A DNA stretch of 64,000 nt, taken from NCBI GenBank assembly GCA_900472575.1, contig UCIV01000010.1, forward strand, positions 310,001 through 374,000, read 5' to 3'. Below are positions 43,002-53,700 of the stretch, piece after piece (the stretch's first letter is position 1; the number at the start of each line of letters is the position of its first letter). Source of the stretch: Hyphomicrobiales bacterium (GTDB taxonomy: Bacteria > Pseudomonadota > Alphaproteobacteria > Rhizobiales > Rhizobiaceae). The notes beneath the pieces were generated by a model. That model ran no database searches and was not told the origin of the DNA. It worked only from the letters and a program-made list of their open reading frames with translations. The position numbers were made by a program, and so were the translations under genes.

Positions 43002-44167
43002 AGGTCGATGTCGCGATCATCGGTGGCGGTCTTGTCGGTTGTTCCGCAGCGCTGGCCTTGAGGCAGATGGGCCTTTCGGTTGCCTTGCTGGAACGCGGGT
43101 TCTGTGGCGCGCAGGCGAGCGGCGTCAACTACGGCGGCGTGCGCCGCCAGGGCCGCCCGGTCGAGCAATTGCCGCTGGCGCAGCGCGCCCATGCGATCTG
43201 GCCGAAGCTCAGGCAGTTGATCGGCATCGATGGCGAGTTTCGCCGCACCGGTCAGCTGAAACTTGCCCGCAACGAGGCGGAAATTGCCTCGCTCGAAGCC
43301 TATGCCAGAGGCGCTGCATCGAGCGACCTGAAGCTTGAACTGCTTGGCGCCAATGCCCTTGCCGAGCGCTTCCCGTGGATCGATCGCGATATCGCGGTCG
43401 GCGCTTCGTTTTCAGCCGATGATGGGCAGGCCAATCCGCGCCTCGTGTCTGCCGGCTTTGCCGCCGCCGCAAGGCGGGCGGGCGCCGAAATTTACGAACA
43501 GACGCCGGTGCTTGGCGTTTCGAAGGAAGCCGAAGGGTTTCTCGTCGAGGCGCAGGGTGTACCGGCTATCCGCGCTACGCATCTGGTCAATGCCGCCGGT
43601 GCCTGGGCGGGGCCGTTTGCCGACATTTTCGGGGAGGGCGTGCCGCTCGGCCGGATCTATCCGTCGATGATCGTCACCGAGCCGATGAAAGTGTTCATGA
43701 CCGTCAATACCGGCGTAGAGGGCGGCGAGGTCTATGCTCGGCAGGTAGAGCGCGGCAATTGCGTTATCGGCGGCCAGCGGGGAGTTGCCCGCGCGGACAA
43801 TGCCGATTTTTCCCGCCCGACGGATGTCGGCGTCACGACAGTGATGCAACGCGCAGCGCGGCTTTTCCCGTCGCTGAAACATGCCCATGCAATCCGGTTC
43901 TGGTCGGGAACGGAAGGGGCGATGCCGGACAAGAACCCGGTGATCGGTCAAAGCGGCACTACATCCGGGCTGATCCATGCCTTCGGTTTTTCCGGTGCTG
44001 GTTTCCAGATCGCGCCGGGTGTCGGCGAAGTCATCGCCGAGCTGATTACCACGGGTAAGACGACCACACCGATCGATGCCTTTTCGATCACTCGCTTCTT
44101 CGTCGACGCCGCCAAGGGCTCGGGCGCCGGCGCTCCACCGCAGAGCCCTCAATCAAGGGGAACGTGA
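42998..44167 (+). CDS. DAO-fold FAD-dependent subunit (HcnC/OoxB-like)
   Basis: A 389-residue D-amino-acid-oxidase-fold flavoprotein. The FAD motif AIIGGGLVGCSAALAL is at residues 6-21, and the covalent- or tight-FAD region ASGVNYGGVRRQGR is near 40-53; the C-terminal HAFGFSGAGFQIAPGVGEV block near 330-350 completes the FAD site. This is expected to be the catalytic subunit that oxidises the C-N bond of an amino acid or opine. ATG 42998 overlaps the stop of the larger subunit. Together the three genes match HcnABC in order and size, but the transporter context favours catabolism over cyanide formation. Confidence 0.89.
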   Translation: MKVDVAIIGGGLVGCSAALALRQMGLSVALLERGFCGAQASGVNYGGVRRQGRPVEQLPLAQRAHAIWPKLRQLIGIDGEFRRTGQLKLARNEAEIASLEAYARGAASSDLKLELLGANALAERFPWIDRDIAVGASFSADDGQANPRLVSAGFAAAARRAGAEIYEQTPVLGVSKEAEGFLVEAQGVPAIRATHLVNAAGAWAGPFADIFGEGVPLGRIYPSMIVTEPMKVFMTVNTGVEGGEVYARQVERGNCVIGGQRGVARADNADFSRPTDVGVTTVMQRAARLFPSLKHAHAIRFWSGTEGAMPDKNPVIGQSGTTSGLIHAFGFSGAGFQIAPGVGEVIAELITTGKTTTPIDAFSITRFFVDAAKGSGAGAPPQSPQSRGT

Positions 44168-45217
44168 ATGATGAAATCCATCCATGCGGCACTCGCCGCC
44201 AGCATCGCATGCCTGACCGTTGCCGGTTCGGCCCATGCCGAAACCAAAACCCTTTATGTCGGGATGAACGGCGGCAATCTGGAACGCACGTTCACCCAGG
44301 CTGTCTTCCCGGCCTTCGAAAAGGCCAATGACGTGAAGATTGTCGTCGTGCCGGGCACATCCAGCGATATTCTCGCCAAGGCGACCGCTGCAAAGGATGC
44401 GCCGCAGATGAACCTGATGTTCCTCGACGATGGCATCATGTATCGCGCCATCGGCCTCGGCCTTTGCGAAAAACTCAAGGAAAGCCCGGAGCTTGCCGAA
44501 GTTGATAAGGCAGCCCGGATGAAGGACGACATGGCCGTCGGTGTCAACATGGGCATGACCGGGATCGCCTATAACACCAAGCTGTTTGCCGATAACGGCT
44601 GGGCCGCCCCGACCTCTTGGATGGATTTTGCCGATCCGAAATTTGCCGACAAGGTGGTCTTCCAGTCGGCATCCGCCTCGTCCTTCGGCCTGCACGCCTT
44701 CCTGATGTTCAACCGCATCCAGGGCGGTGACGAAACCAATGTCGAACCGGGCTTCACGAAGTTCGGCGAGACGATCGGCAAGAACGTGCTCGAATATATT
44801 CCGAGCTCGGCGAAGATTTCCGAAATGACCCAAGCAGGCGAAGCGGCCATCTTCCCGCTGACCCCGACGGCGGTCAGCACACTCAAGGCCCAGAGTATTC
44901 CGGTCGAATACGCTCAGCCGAAGGAAGGCTCCGTGGTGCTGATGTACACGGCCTGCACGATCGCCAAGAACAACGAGCCGGAACTGACGCAGAAGCTTGC
45001 AGCCTATCTGCTGTCGGCCGATGCGCAGTCCGCGGCGCTCGATGCGGGCGATGTCTACCCGTCCAACCCGAAAGCTGTTGCCTCGACGCCGGAAGGCAAG
45101 GTGAAGCTTGATGCATTCCAGACCTACATGAAGACTGCCGTCGTTCTTGATTGGGATGCGATCAATGCCAAGCGCGCCGAATGGAACAGCCGCTGGAACA
45201 AGATGATCGAACAATGA
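44168..45217 (+). CDS. Polyamine/opine-type ABC transporter substrate-binding protein (PotD-like)
   Basis: A 349-residue periplasmic binding protein placed at the end of its operon, directly after the dehydrogenase stop codon. A signal peptide covers about residues 1-24, ending Ser-Ala-His-Ala before ETKTLYVGMNGG. Typical features are MNLMFLDDGIMYRAIGLGL near residues 78-96 and MGMTGIAYNTKLF near 126-138. It serves the permeases at 39629-41289. A strong terminator follows the gene. Confidence 0.88.
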   Translation: MMKSIHAALAASIACLTVAGSAHAETKTLYVGMNGGNLERTFTQAVFPAFEKANDVKIVVVPGTSSDILAKATAAKDAPQMNLMFLDDGIMYRAIGLGLCEKLKESPELAEVDKAARMKDDMAVGVNMGMTGIAYNTKLFADNGWAAPTSWMDFADPKFADKVVFQSASASSFGLHAFLMFNRIQGGDETNVEPGFTKFGETIGKNVLEYIPSSAKISEMTQAGEAAIFPLTPTAVSTLKAQSIPVEYAQPKEGSVVLMYTACTIAKNNEPELTQKLAAYLLSADAQSAALDAGDVYPSNPKAVASTPEGKVKLDAFQTYMKTAVVLDWDAINAKRAEWNSRWNKMIEQ

Positions 45218-45240
45218 GCCGTTCGTCCTGACCTTCAGGT

Positions 45241-45297
45241 CGCCGGAAAGCTTTGCGGGAGCTTTGCATCCCGATCGCGCTTTCCGGCGTCTTTTTT
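45241..45297 (+). terminator. Rho-independent terminator
   Basis: An 11-bp perfect stem CGCCGGAAAGC / GCTTTCCGGCG (45241-45251 with 45279-45289) is followed by TCTTTTTT. The 27-base loop contains a further 5-bp stem CGGGA / TCCCG. It ends the operon that starts at 38565. Confidence 0.85.
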
Positions 45298-45319
45298 GAA
45301 TGCGCTTGTGGAGTGCCGC

Positions 45320-46240
45320 GTGAGCCTCGTCATCATCAGAAAAAACGCCCCGACGGCTCCCTGGCAGCAGGCATTCGCCAGTCAAGCACCCGATCTTGTC
45401 GTCCATGCATGGCCCGAAACGGGGCCGCTGGAAGAGGTTGACTATGTGCTCTGTTGGGCACCGGGCGCCGGGGAGATTGCGCGTTACCCCAATCTCAAGG
45501 CGGTGTTCTCGCTGGGGGCGGGCGTCGATCATCTCCTGAGCGACGACACGATCCCGCTACATTTGCCGATCGTACGCATGGTCGACAAGTCGATCACAGA
45601 TGGCATGGTGCAATACGTCGTCATGGCGGTGCTCAACCACCATCGCCGCATGGATGAGATGCGTGCGAACCAGGCTGAAAAGATCTGGCGGAGACTCGAT
45701 CTCTCAAATCCGCAGATCGGCATCATGGGCATGGGCGGTCTCGGCAAGGCTAGCGCCCGGGCGCTGGCGGCGATGGGATACAGGGTTCGCGGCTGGAACC
45801 GAAGCGGGCGGCCGGTTGAAGGTTTAGACGTTTTTGGCGGAGCGGGTGGTCTTAAGTCCTTCCTGGCTGAGACCGATATCCTGATCAGCCTTCTTCCGCA
45901 TACCGAAGAAACGATCGGCATCCTCAATCGGGAAACATTCGCAGCGTTGAGGCAAGGTGCCTACGTCATAAATGCCGGGCGTGGAGAACAGTTGGTCGAG
46001 GAGGACCTGCTGAGAGCGTTGCGCAGCGGCCAGATCTGTGGCGCCATGCTTGACGTATTCTGCAAGGAGCCATTGGCTGCAGACCACCCTTTTTGGGGCG
46101 AAGAGAGGGTTACTGTGACGCCGCACATTGCCAGTTGGGTCGATCCCGCCGCCGGTACGGCGCATGTTCTGCGCGCGATCGAAGCTATCAAGCATTGCGA
46201 GATTCCGGAAGGTCAAGTTGATCGGACCGCCGGTTACTAG
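45320..46240 (+). CDS. D-2-hydroxyacid dehydrogenase (GhrA-like)
   Basis: A 306-residue NAD(P)H-dependent dehydrogenase. The Rossmann motif GIMGMGGLGKASARALA is near residues 135-151, VFSLGAGVDHLL near 63-74, NAGRGEQLVEEDLL near 223-236 and the catalytic His in TPHIASWVDP near 271-280. GTG 45320 is chosen because GGAG at 45310-45313 is well spaced; a TTG at 45296 lies inside the terminator T-run. It is similar to the protein at 9643-10599. It sits just beyond the terminator, so it depends on read-through or its own promoter. It probably reduces a 2-keto acid produced by the upstream dehydrogenase; inference. Confidence 0.85.
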   Translation: MSLVIIRKNAPTAPWQQAFASQAPDLVVHAWPETGPLEEVDYVLCWAPGAGEIARYPNLKAVFSLGAGVDHLLSDDTIPLHLPIVRMVDKSITDGMVQYVVMAVLNHHRRMDEMRANQAEKIWRRLDLSNPQIGIMGMGGLGKASARALAAMGYRVRGWNRSGRPVEGLDVFGGAGGLKSFLAETDILISLLPHTEETIGILNRETFAALRQGAYVINAGRGEQLVEEDLLRALRSGQICGAMLDVFCKEPLAADHPFWGEERVTVTPHIASWVDPAAGTAHVLRAIEAIKHCEIPEGQVDRTAGY

Positions 46241-46567
46241 CCCCTCTCAACGAATACGGACAGCGTTCTCATAAGAGCAGAACGGAACCCAAGCGGCCCG
46301 TATCGACAGATAATTTTACAGAGGCCGAACTTCTATGTCGAGGTATCGAAAGTGATGCCTGCTGATTGACGCTTGTTACCATAAGCAGCTCATTAGAGAG
46401 TAAGGCATTTACGCCATCTGTTCATGATTATTTTGCTGTCAATGCTTGACTAATCGGTGAAGTATAAATTCCCATCGCTTTTTCAAAATAACCTTTTTCG
46501 ACTCCTGGGAATTAAAGTGTAGATTATTTTTTTATTTCCTTTATTAGTTTTGTAGGGGAGAAGGAAT
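46241..46567. other. AT-rich intergenic region upstream of the LuxR-type gene (327 bp)
   Basis: No protein gene seen. The right half is clearly richer in A and T than the window. TATAAA at 46463-46468 could be a -10 element, but the nearest TTGACT (46446-46451) is only 11 bases away. A strong ribosome-binding site, AGGGGAGAAGG, stands at 46554-46564, directly before ATG 46568. No terminator for the dehydrogenase gene was recognised. Confidence 0.5.
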
Positions 46568-47332
46568 ATGCGTGTTTCAGTATTTCTTGTGAGTGACAGC
46601 ACGATCGTTGCTTGTGCCATGGCGCAAGCCATAAGAACTGAGTTTGCGCAGGTCTCACACTCTCCTTCCTTCTCAAGCGTGGCGGACCTGGTAATCGACT
46701 GGGACGACACTGTCGTCATCATCGACGCGGTCAATCCGAAAGAACTGGTTGCGCAACTCAATCGTGACAACGATGCCGTCGACACATCGCACATTATCGT
46801 CTTGATGCGGGCGAACCAAAGTGTCGACGAGTATCGATCAATCATCGGCAAAGTGGGCGCGTTGCTGCCTGATGGTGCCTCGCTGCAGGAAATAGCGCTT
46901 GCTGCGCGCATCGTTCGTCATGGGATCACGCTATTGCCGACGGTTGCCGTTGCGGGCTTGGGACATTCCGGCCTTAACGACGACATGAATGCCCGGGCCC
47001 TTGAGGGATGCTCTTTTACAGATCGCGAACATGCTGTGCTCGGACTGATTTCGAAGGGTGCGAGCAACAAGGTTATCGGCCGAAAACTGGATATCACAGA
47101 AAGCACCGTTCGCGTCCATGTTCGGGCCATCCTGAAAAAGCTCGGAATGCAGAATCGCACCCAAGCGGCGCTTTATGCCGTGGGTCACAAGGGCATGCAG
47201 GTTGGCTCGGATCTCTTCCGCCCGGCAACAACCGTAATGTCGGCTATTTGCGGCTTTGTTGCCGTAAATCTACGAACATTCATGCCCGAATTCACCCAAA
47301 CGCTCCTACTCCAGGCATCGATTATCGCCTGA
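46568..47332 (+). CDS. LuxR-family response-regulator-like transcription factor
   Basis: A 254-residue protein. The C-terminal LuxR/NarL helix-turn-helix covers about residues 147-207 (CSFTDREHAVLGLISKGASN, then ESTVRVHVRAILKKLGMQNR). The N-terminal ~110 residues look like a degenerate receiver domain: a possible phospho-acceptor Asp lies in VVIIDAVN (about residue 53), but the paired acidic residues near the N-terminus of true receivers are reduced to one Asp. An extra ~45-residue tail follows the DNA-binding domain. It is next to the giant secreted protein gene on the same strand and is a candidate regulator of it; this is inference from position only. Confidence 0.85.
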   Translation: MRVSVFLVSDSTIVACAMAQAIRTEFAQVSHSPSFSSVADLVIDWDDTVVIIDAVNPKELVAQLNRDNDAVDTSHIIVLMRANQSVDEYRSIIGKVGALLPDGASLQEIALAARIVRHGITLLPTVAVAGLGHSGLNDDMNARALEGCSFTDREHAVLGLISKGASNKVIGRKLDITESTVRVHVRAILKKLGMQNRTQAALYAVGHKGMQVGSDLFRPATTVMSAICGFVAVNLRTFMPEFTQTLLLQASIIA

Positions 47333-47542
47333 GCATGCGTTTCCCGCGCCGCTCGGCGCGATTGCGGGACAACCAGCCCATCTGTCTTATCCCGTTTGAA
47401 TTATGGTTGTTCGAATTCAAGACCTGAACAGGATCTTGCTCTTGCCGTCGGCTTCGGTTCCGCGCTTGCGGCGTCTCAAAAGTCTCCCGATAGCCCCATC
47501 CTTGGCGAGCCTGCCGCTTCAGCTCAATAGATGCTCTCTTTT

Positions 47543-47570
47543 GCCCCGCTGCGACTGCCAGTGGGGCTTT
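47543..47570 (+). terminator. Terminator-like hairpin downstream of the LuxR-type gene
   Basis: A 9-bp stem GCCCCGCTG / CAGTGGGGC with one G-T wobble and a 7-base loop, followed by only TTT. It lies about 210 bases after the LuxR stop and could separate it from the giant gene. The short T-tract makes the call uncertain. Confidence 0.4.
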
Positions 47571-47629
47571 GCCGGGTTTCATTCAGAAATTGGCGTTTCG
47601 GGTAGGGCGCTGCGCGTTTTGTTTAGTCG

Positions 47630-47644
47630 TTAATCATTCGTTTA
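47630..47644 (+). promoter_or_regulatory. Possible CtrA-type box
   Basis: TTAATCATTCGTTTA fits TTAA-N7-TTAA with one mismatch in the second half. In alphaproteobacteria CtrA boxes of this form occur at cell-cycle and surface-structure genes. It is 149 bases before the giant gene's start. A single degenerate match is weak evidence. Confidence 0.25.
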
Positions 47645-47792
47645 CCTCAATTGACCAAGCGCTTCGGCCTTTTGGGATGTTTGTGATCGCAATCGCCTCA
47701 AGCACACTGCGGGGTGGGGACAAGCCCGGACAATCACGGGCTGTCGGAGCACTTCGAGCGCGATATCAGCGCTCTTCCTTTTGGGGGCGATC

Positions 47793-50700
47793 ATGGATAA
47801 CGAAAGCAAATCCGGCAAAATCATCGTGACTTCCGTTGCTGAGCTGACATCGCCGCTGGGGGTAACTGTCGGCGAGGCAGCCGGGGCCAAGGGCTTTCTT
47901 CTCGACGTGTCAGTCGGTGGCCTGCAGGAAATCCTGATCGCCTTTTCCAACGGTCGTAACGAACCTCTTCGATCGACATTGTCCGTCGGTGGCCAGGTGC
48001 CGGAAGTCATCGAGTTTGAGCCGACCGGCTCTTGGACGACCTTCTCCAACAGGGTCCTTCATATCGATCTTGCAGAGGGCATGCATGTCCTGACCTTCTC
48101 GTCGCTCAACAATGCCGGTGCGGAAATTGCTAACGTCAGTAACCTGGGTCCTTCCAGTGGCGGCAAGTCCGGCCGTTCGCTCCTGACATCGGCAGCCCTT
48201 GCCGGGTTGAACATTGCTGCCGTCGGCGCGGTTGCGCTGGCGTTGAGCCCCAGTGTCCAGCACGCGACGGAGGAAAAGCCGAGGGTTGGTGCTGCCCCTG
48301 ACGATACGCCGCCTGCTCCGCGGGCCGAAGAGGTTGCAAGTCTTGCAGCGACACCTTTGTCTGCCACCGCCAATGCATCGAACGAAACCCAGGAAGAGGC
48401 GTCTGCAACACCGGATGGCAAGGCGAACCTGACGACCGGCACCGTACCGCAAGCTGCGCCGGCTGATTTGGCTTCCGCTGCAATACCGGAAACGAGCGGG
48501 CGCGATTTCCGCTTTATCGGCGCCGGTGATGTCTCGTCTTCCGGCCGCGAGGGCGATCCCGTTTCGTATGTTGCGCCGATCGAGATCGGAGGACAGGCGG
48601 TTAACCGCTCCGTAGCTGCGTTGGTCACGGTAGAGCCTTCGGTAGACAATCCGGCTCTGGTCGCAGACGAACCTTCGGAGAACGTGGTTGAGGAAGTGGT
48701 CGAGCCGTCGGTGGAGCCACCAGTCGAACCGGTGATTGAGCCGCCGGTCGTAACCGCCATGCCCTTACGCATTCAGGCTGAAGTCGCCACGCTCGGCAAT
48801 TCCGGTGGCAACGTGACCACCAATCCGAATGTCGTTCATAAGGACACTGCCGGCGCGACCGATATTCCGAATGCGGATGCGGCCGATGGCGACGCCTATG
48901 TCGATTTCGCCGGCGTCGGGACCAATAACAATATCGGCAACGGCCAGTATATCGAATGGACATTCTCCGTTGGCCAGGCGGGTTTCTACGACATTGGTTT
49001 CGGTTATGCGTTTTCCTCGACCGTTACCACCCGTCCGATGCGTCTCGACGTGAATGGCCAGCTTTGGGATCGCATCTTCGACTTTAATGGCACGACAAAC
49101 AACGCCACCTATTCGGAGAGCGGGACCCGCGTTCTGCTGCAGGCCGGAGAAAACACGATCCGCCTGACGGCGAACGGCTTTTCGGGGCCGAATATCGACT
49201 ATCTGGAAATCCGCAATGCCGATCCGAACATGATCGTAATCCAGGCGGAAAGCCTTGTGACCCAGGTCGGCAACAATTCCAACGGCGCTATAAATCGGCC
49301 GATCAATCTGTCAAACACGCCTGCGAGCGAAATCTTCCGATTTGGCGCCGAAGGCGAATCCTATCTCGATTGGGCGCAGAGTGCCGCTGCGCAGGTTTCG
49401 ATGACATTCGACGTTCCCGTTTCCGGCACCTATTCATTCATGGTCACCTATGCCAACGGCGGCACAACAAACCGGCCATTGAAGCTTTATAGCGACGCGG
49501 TCGCAGGCGATCCGCTACACACGCTCAACTTCGCCTCAACACAGGCCAATGCGGTGAGGGCGCGCCCGACCGATCTTCCCACCAATGTCCAGACAGCCCC
49601 GGCCGGTGCCACCGGTATTGGTCAAGGCTGGGAAGGCTGGTCAGTCGAAACCGTCACGGTGCATCTTGAGGCCGGCTCCAACACACTGATCCTCAGCGGC
49701 GCCGGCGTCACGACCGGTCCCAATATCGACAAGTTCGTCATCAAGCTCCTGGAAGCCGATCCTACGCCGGTCGAAAATACCGCTCCGATTGCGCTCGACC
49801 TGACGGTTGAAGGCGTCGAGGACACGTCGATCACGATCGACGTTGCGGAACTGATTTCCGACGCCGAAGATGATACGCTCACCATCATCGCAACGGTGCC
49901 GGCAGAGCAGGGCACTGTCTCGGTTCTTGGCACCGTTATTACCTTCACGCCGGCTGCCGACTTCCATGGCGCGGCATCGATCAGCTACACGGTGACCGAT
50001 CAGGACGGCCTGAGCGATACGTCGATCGTTACCGTCTCGGTTGCTTCGGTCAATGATGCTCCGCTGCTGTTCGGCAGCGTCGCCCCGCAGAACGTGGTCG
50101 CAGGCAGCGCGCATGTCATCGAACTTCCATTGACGACGGACGATGTGGATGGCGACGATGTCTTGCTCGTCATCGCCAATGCCGAAGACCTGCCGGACGG
50201 CTTTTCGATCGTTGAGGGCAAGCTCGCGATTGCGGCAAACGTCGATCCGGGCTCTTACACGGTGGAGATTGCCGGTTCTGACGGGACGCTCAGCTCGGCC
50301 CCGATCACGGTCAGCATCACAGTTGCCGCCGAGCCGATCGATCCTACCAATGCGGCGCCCGAAATCTCAAGCGAGCCGGGCTTTATCATCAACGAGAACA
50401 GTCTGGCTGTCGGCCAGATCAGCGCCTCCGACGACGATGGAGACCTGCTGCAATATGCGCTCTCCGGTGCAGATGCGAACAGGTTCACCATTGATACCAA
50501 TGGCAACCTGTCGCTGATCGCAGCGCCGGATTTCGAAAGCCCGAACGATGTGGATGGCGACGGCGTCTATTCCGCTACCGTAACCGTCAGTGACGGACAG
50601 ACCAGTACGACACAGGCGATCACCGTCACGATTGCCGATATCAATGAAGCGCCGACAAGCATTGCGTTCACAGGTGCAGCTACGTTTGCAGAAAACGTGG

Positions 50701-53700
50701 CGCAGGGAACTGTTCTTGGCACTGTCGGCGGCTCCGACCCGGATGGAGATGTGTTGTTCTATACGGTCAACGACGCTCGCTTCTCGATCAATGCCGGCCA
50801 ACTGGTCGTCGCGCCGGGCGCCAGCTTCGACTTTACGGCAGAGCCTTCTGTCCAGATCGTCGTCAGCGCCTCGGATGGCCTGCTCACGACAACACAGGCC
50901 TTTACCTTCGGCGTGACCGAGGTGCCGGAAGTTCCGGTGGAACCGGTAGATCCGCAGTTGCTGGTGTTCAGTCAAGCCGGCCTGACGCCTTATAGCACGC
51001 AGGACAGTGGCCCCGGCGGCGTCATCGCCGATGGCGGCAACACGCTCACCCTCAATGGCAATTTCTGGAAACGCGCCTCGCTCGGCGAAAGCTATACGAT
51101 CACCGAGAACACCCAGTTGACCCTGAAAGTCACGATCGGGAGTTCCCTATCGGAAATGATCGCCATCGGCTTCGACGACGATGAACTGCCTTTCGAGGCG
51201 AGCGACAAGTCGATCTATCAGATCGCCGGCAACCAAAACCAGTCTTCCTTCATCGATCTTCGCAATGGATCTGTCGGAACGCCGGGGCAGGTGATTACTG
51301 TCACCATCAATCTTTCGGCCCATGCCGGCAAGACGATCAGCTCGCTTGTCTTCATCGCCGATGACGACCAGGCCAGCAATGGCCTTGGTTCGGTCAGCTT
51401 CTCCAACGTGCAGCTCGCCGAGATCGAGCCAGAAAACACAGCGCCCGGCGTTGTCGGCGGCGGCTTTACGGATATGAGTGTCAACGAACGCGGCATGCTC
51501 GAGGTCGATCTGCCCTTCGTCGATGCCGATGGCGATATGCTGACCTATACGCTGGACGTGAAGACGGCGTTGGGCGTTCCTGCCCATGGCTTTGCCGGCC
51601 TAGTTTTCGAGGACGGGGTTCTCTCCGGTCCGATCGCGGCATTGCCGGGAAGCTATACGGTCACAGTTGTCGCGACCGACGGCCGCGGCGGTTCTACCAG
51701 CAGTGACTTCGTCCTGACCGTTGCCGACGTCAACGATGCCCCGGTCGCCGACACATCCATCCAGTTCGAGCCGATGGAGGCGATGACGGGAGATGAGGTC
51801 TCGATCGACATCTCGTCCTTCAGCGATGCGTTTTCTGACGTAGACGGCGATCAACTGACCTTCTCCGTCGAAGACCTGCCGGCCGGCCTCAGCCTCAATG
51901 CTGAGGGCGTCATTGTCGGCACACCAACGCAACCGGGCCAGGGCTTCTTCACCGTTGTCGCGACCGACTCTTCCGGTCTTCGTGCAGAAATTCAGGTTCC
52001 GTTCCTGATCGGCGGCGAAGCGGTCGGCGAGGCTAGCTTCGTGGTCGAAGCGGAGGCCTTTACCGGCCTTGGTTCTGCAACCGGCTTCTACCTCTCGGCT
52101 GCACCGGCCGCTTCCGGCGGCCAGTTGATCCGCACCAATGCCAACCAGTCTGCCAATGTCACCACTGTTTTGTCACAGAATGGCGTAACGGAAGGCTGGT
52201 ACACGGTCACGATCAGCGTCTTCGACGAGACCGATGGTAGCGCCACCTTCTCGCTGAAGATTGGCGACACGGTTCTGGCCACCAATCTGAGCTTCGACAA
52301 CAACGGCACGTTCGACAATCCATCGGCAACGCGTGGTAACGCCGCGCAGGCCGGTAACCTGAAGACCATCACCTTCACCAGTCCGGTCTTCATCAACGCC
52401 ACGACCACTGCGCAGCTTTCCGGCCAGTCCGACAGCGGCGAGCACCTGCGTATAGACAAGCTGACCTTCACCCCGACCACCGGGCCAGTGCAGCAGGCAC
52501 CAGGCGCTGTGACCCTGACGGGCGGCTCGATCAACGAAAATGTCGTTGCGGGCGTCATCGGCACGCTTTCTGCCACGGATCCGGATGGCAACAGCGCCGC
52601 GATCGTCTACACGACGACGGATGCGCGCTTCACCATCGAAGGCAACACGATCCGTCTCGCCGATGGCGTGAGCCTCGATCATGAGATGCAGGAGACCGTA
52701 ACCGTCTCCGTCAAGGCAACCGACACGCAGGGGCTTTCGACCACGACGAACCTGACGATCAATGTCGGTGACGTCAATGAAGCCCCGAAGCTCCAGCAGG
52801 GTGCAGATATCGCCGACGTCGTGCTGGATGCCGGCGAGGGGGCAACGATCGATCTTGCCACGGCACTCGGCGCTACCGATCCGGATGCAGGCGACAGCGT
52901 CAGCTATGTCGCGACGCTCGCCAACGGCTCAGCGTTGCCGGCCGGTATCAGCATTACCGGTGGCGTGCTGACCGTCGCGGAAACCGTTGCCGCAGGTACA
53001 TATGCCATCTCTGTCTCTGCCAGCGACGGCGAATTGTCGAGCACACCGGTGACCTTCTCGGTTACGGTCGGCGAACCTATCGTGCTGGTGCCGTTCTCCA
53101 CCACCATTCAGGCGGAAGCTGGCACGATCACCTCGTTCGACAACGGTGCGAACACGACGATCACGACCATCCGCGACCCAAGCAATCAGGAATCCCCCGG
53201 TACCGTGGGCCTCGTCAATGGCTTGCGTCCAGGCTTTTCCGGCACCGGTTATGTCGATTACGGCGACACGGCGGGCGATCGCCTGAACTACAGTGTCGAT
53301 GTGCCGGCGGCCGGCACCTACACGTTCAGCATCCGCTATGCCAGCAACAGCGCCCGTCCGCTCAATCTCGTCGTCAATGGTGGCACTGCGCAATCGCTGC
53401 CCTTCGTTGCAACGGGCACCAGCACGTCCGGCCCGGCGGAAGGCTTCAACAACTGGTCTTTCCAGACGGTGACCGTGAGCCTGCAGGCTGGCGCCAACAC
53501 CTTCTCGCTCTCCATCCCGCCGGGCGCCACGACCGGCCCGAATATCGATTCCATCCAGATATCGGGTAATGTGCCCTCGACCGGCGATACGTCTGCCGAT
53601 GCGGACGAGATCCCGTTGTTCCTCTCCGGCCCGCAGGGCCCCTTGAGCGGCGCCGGCGCCGATTCCATCAACTTCAACCTCGCCGGTATCGACGAGGATA

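Larger units (their letters stand above)
47333..47792. other. Intergenic region before the giant gene (460 bp)
   Basis: No convincing protein gene; short open frames here have no recognisable features. It holds a terminator-like hairpin (47543-47567), a weak CtrA-like box (47630-47644) and the ribosome-binding site GGGGG (47783-47787) of the giant gene. No standard sigma-70 promoter was recognised with confidence. Confidence 0.55.

Noticed and set aside
41296-44167. Assignment as true hydrogen cyanide synthase
   Set aside because: Subunit sizes fit, but the operon carries an importer and a catabolic-type regulator, and opine or D-amino acid dehydrogenases share the same layout; the sequence alone cannot decide.
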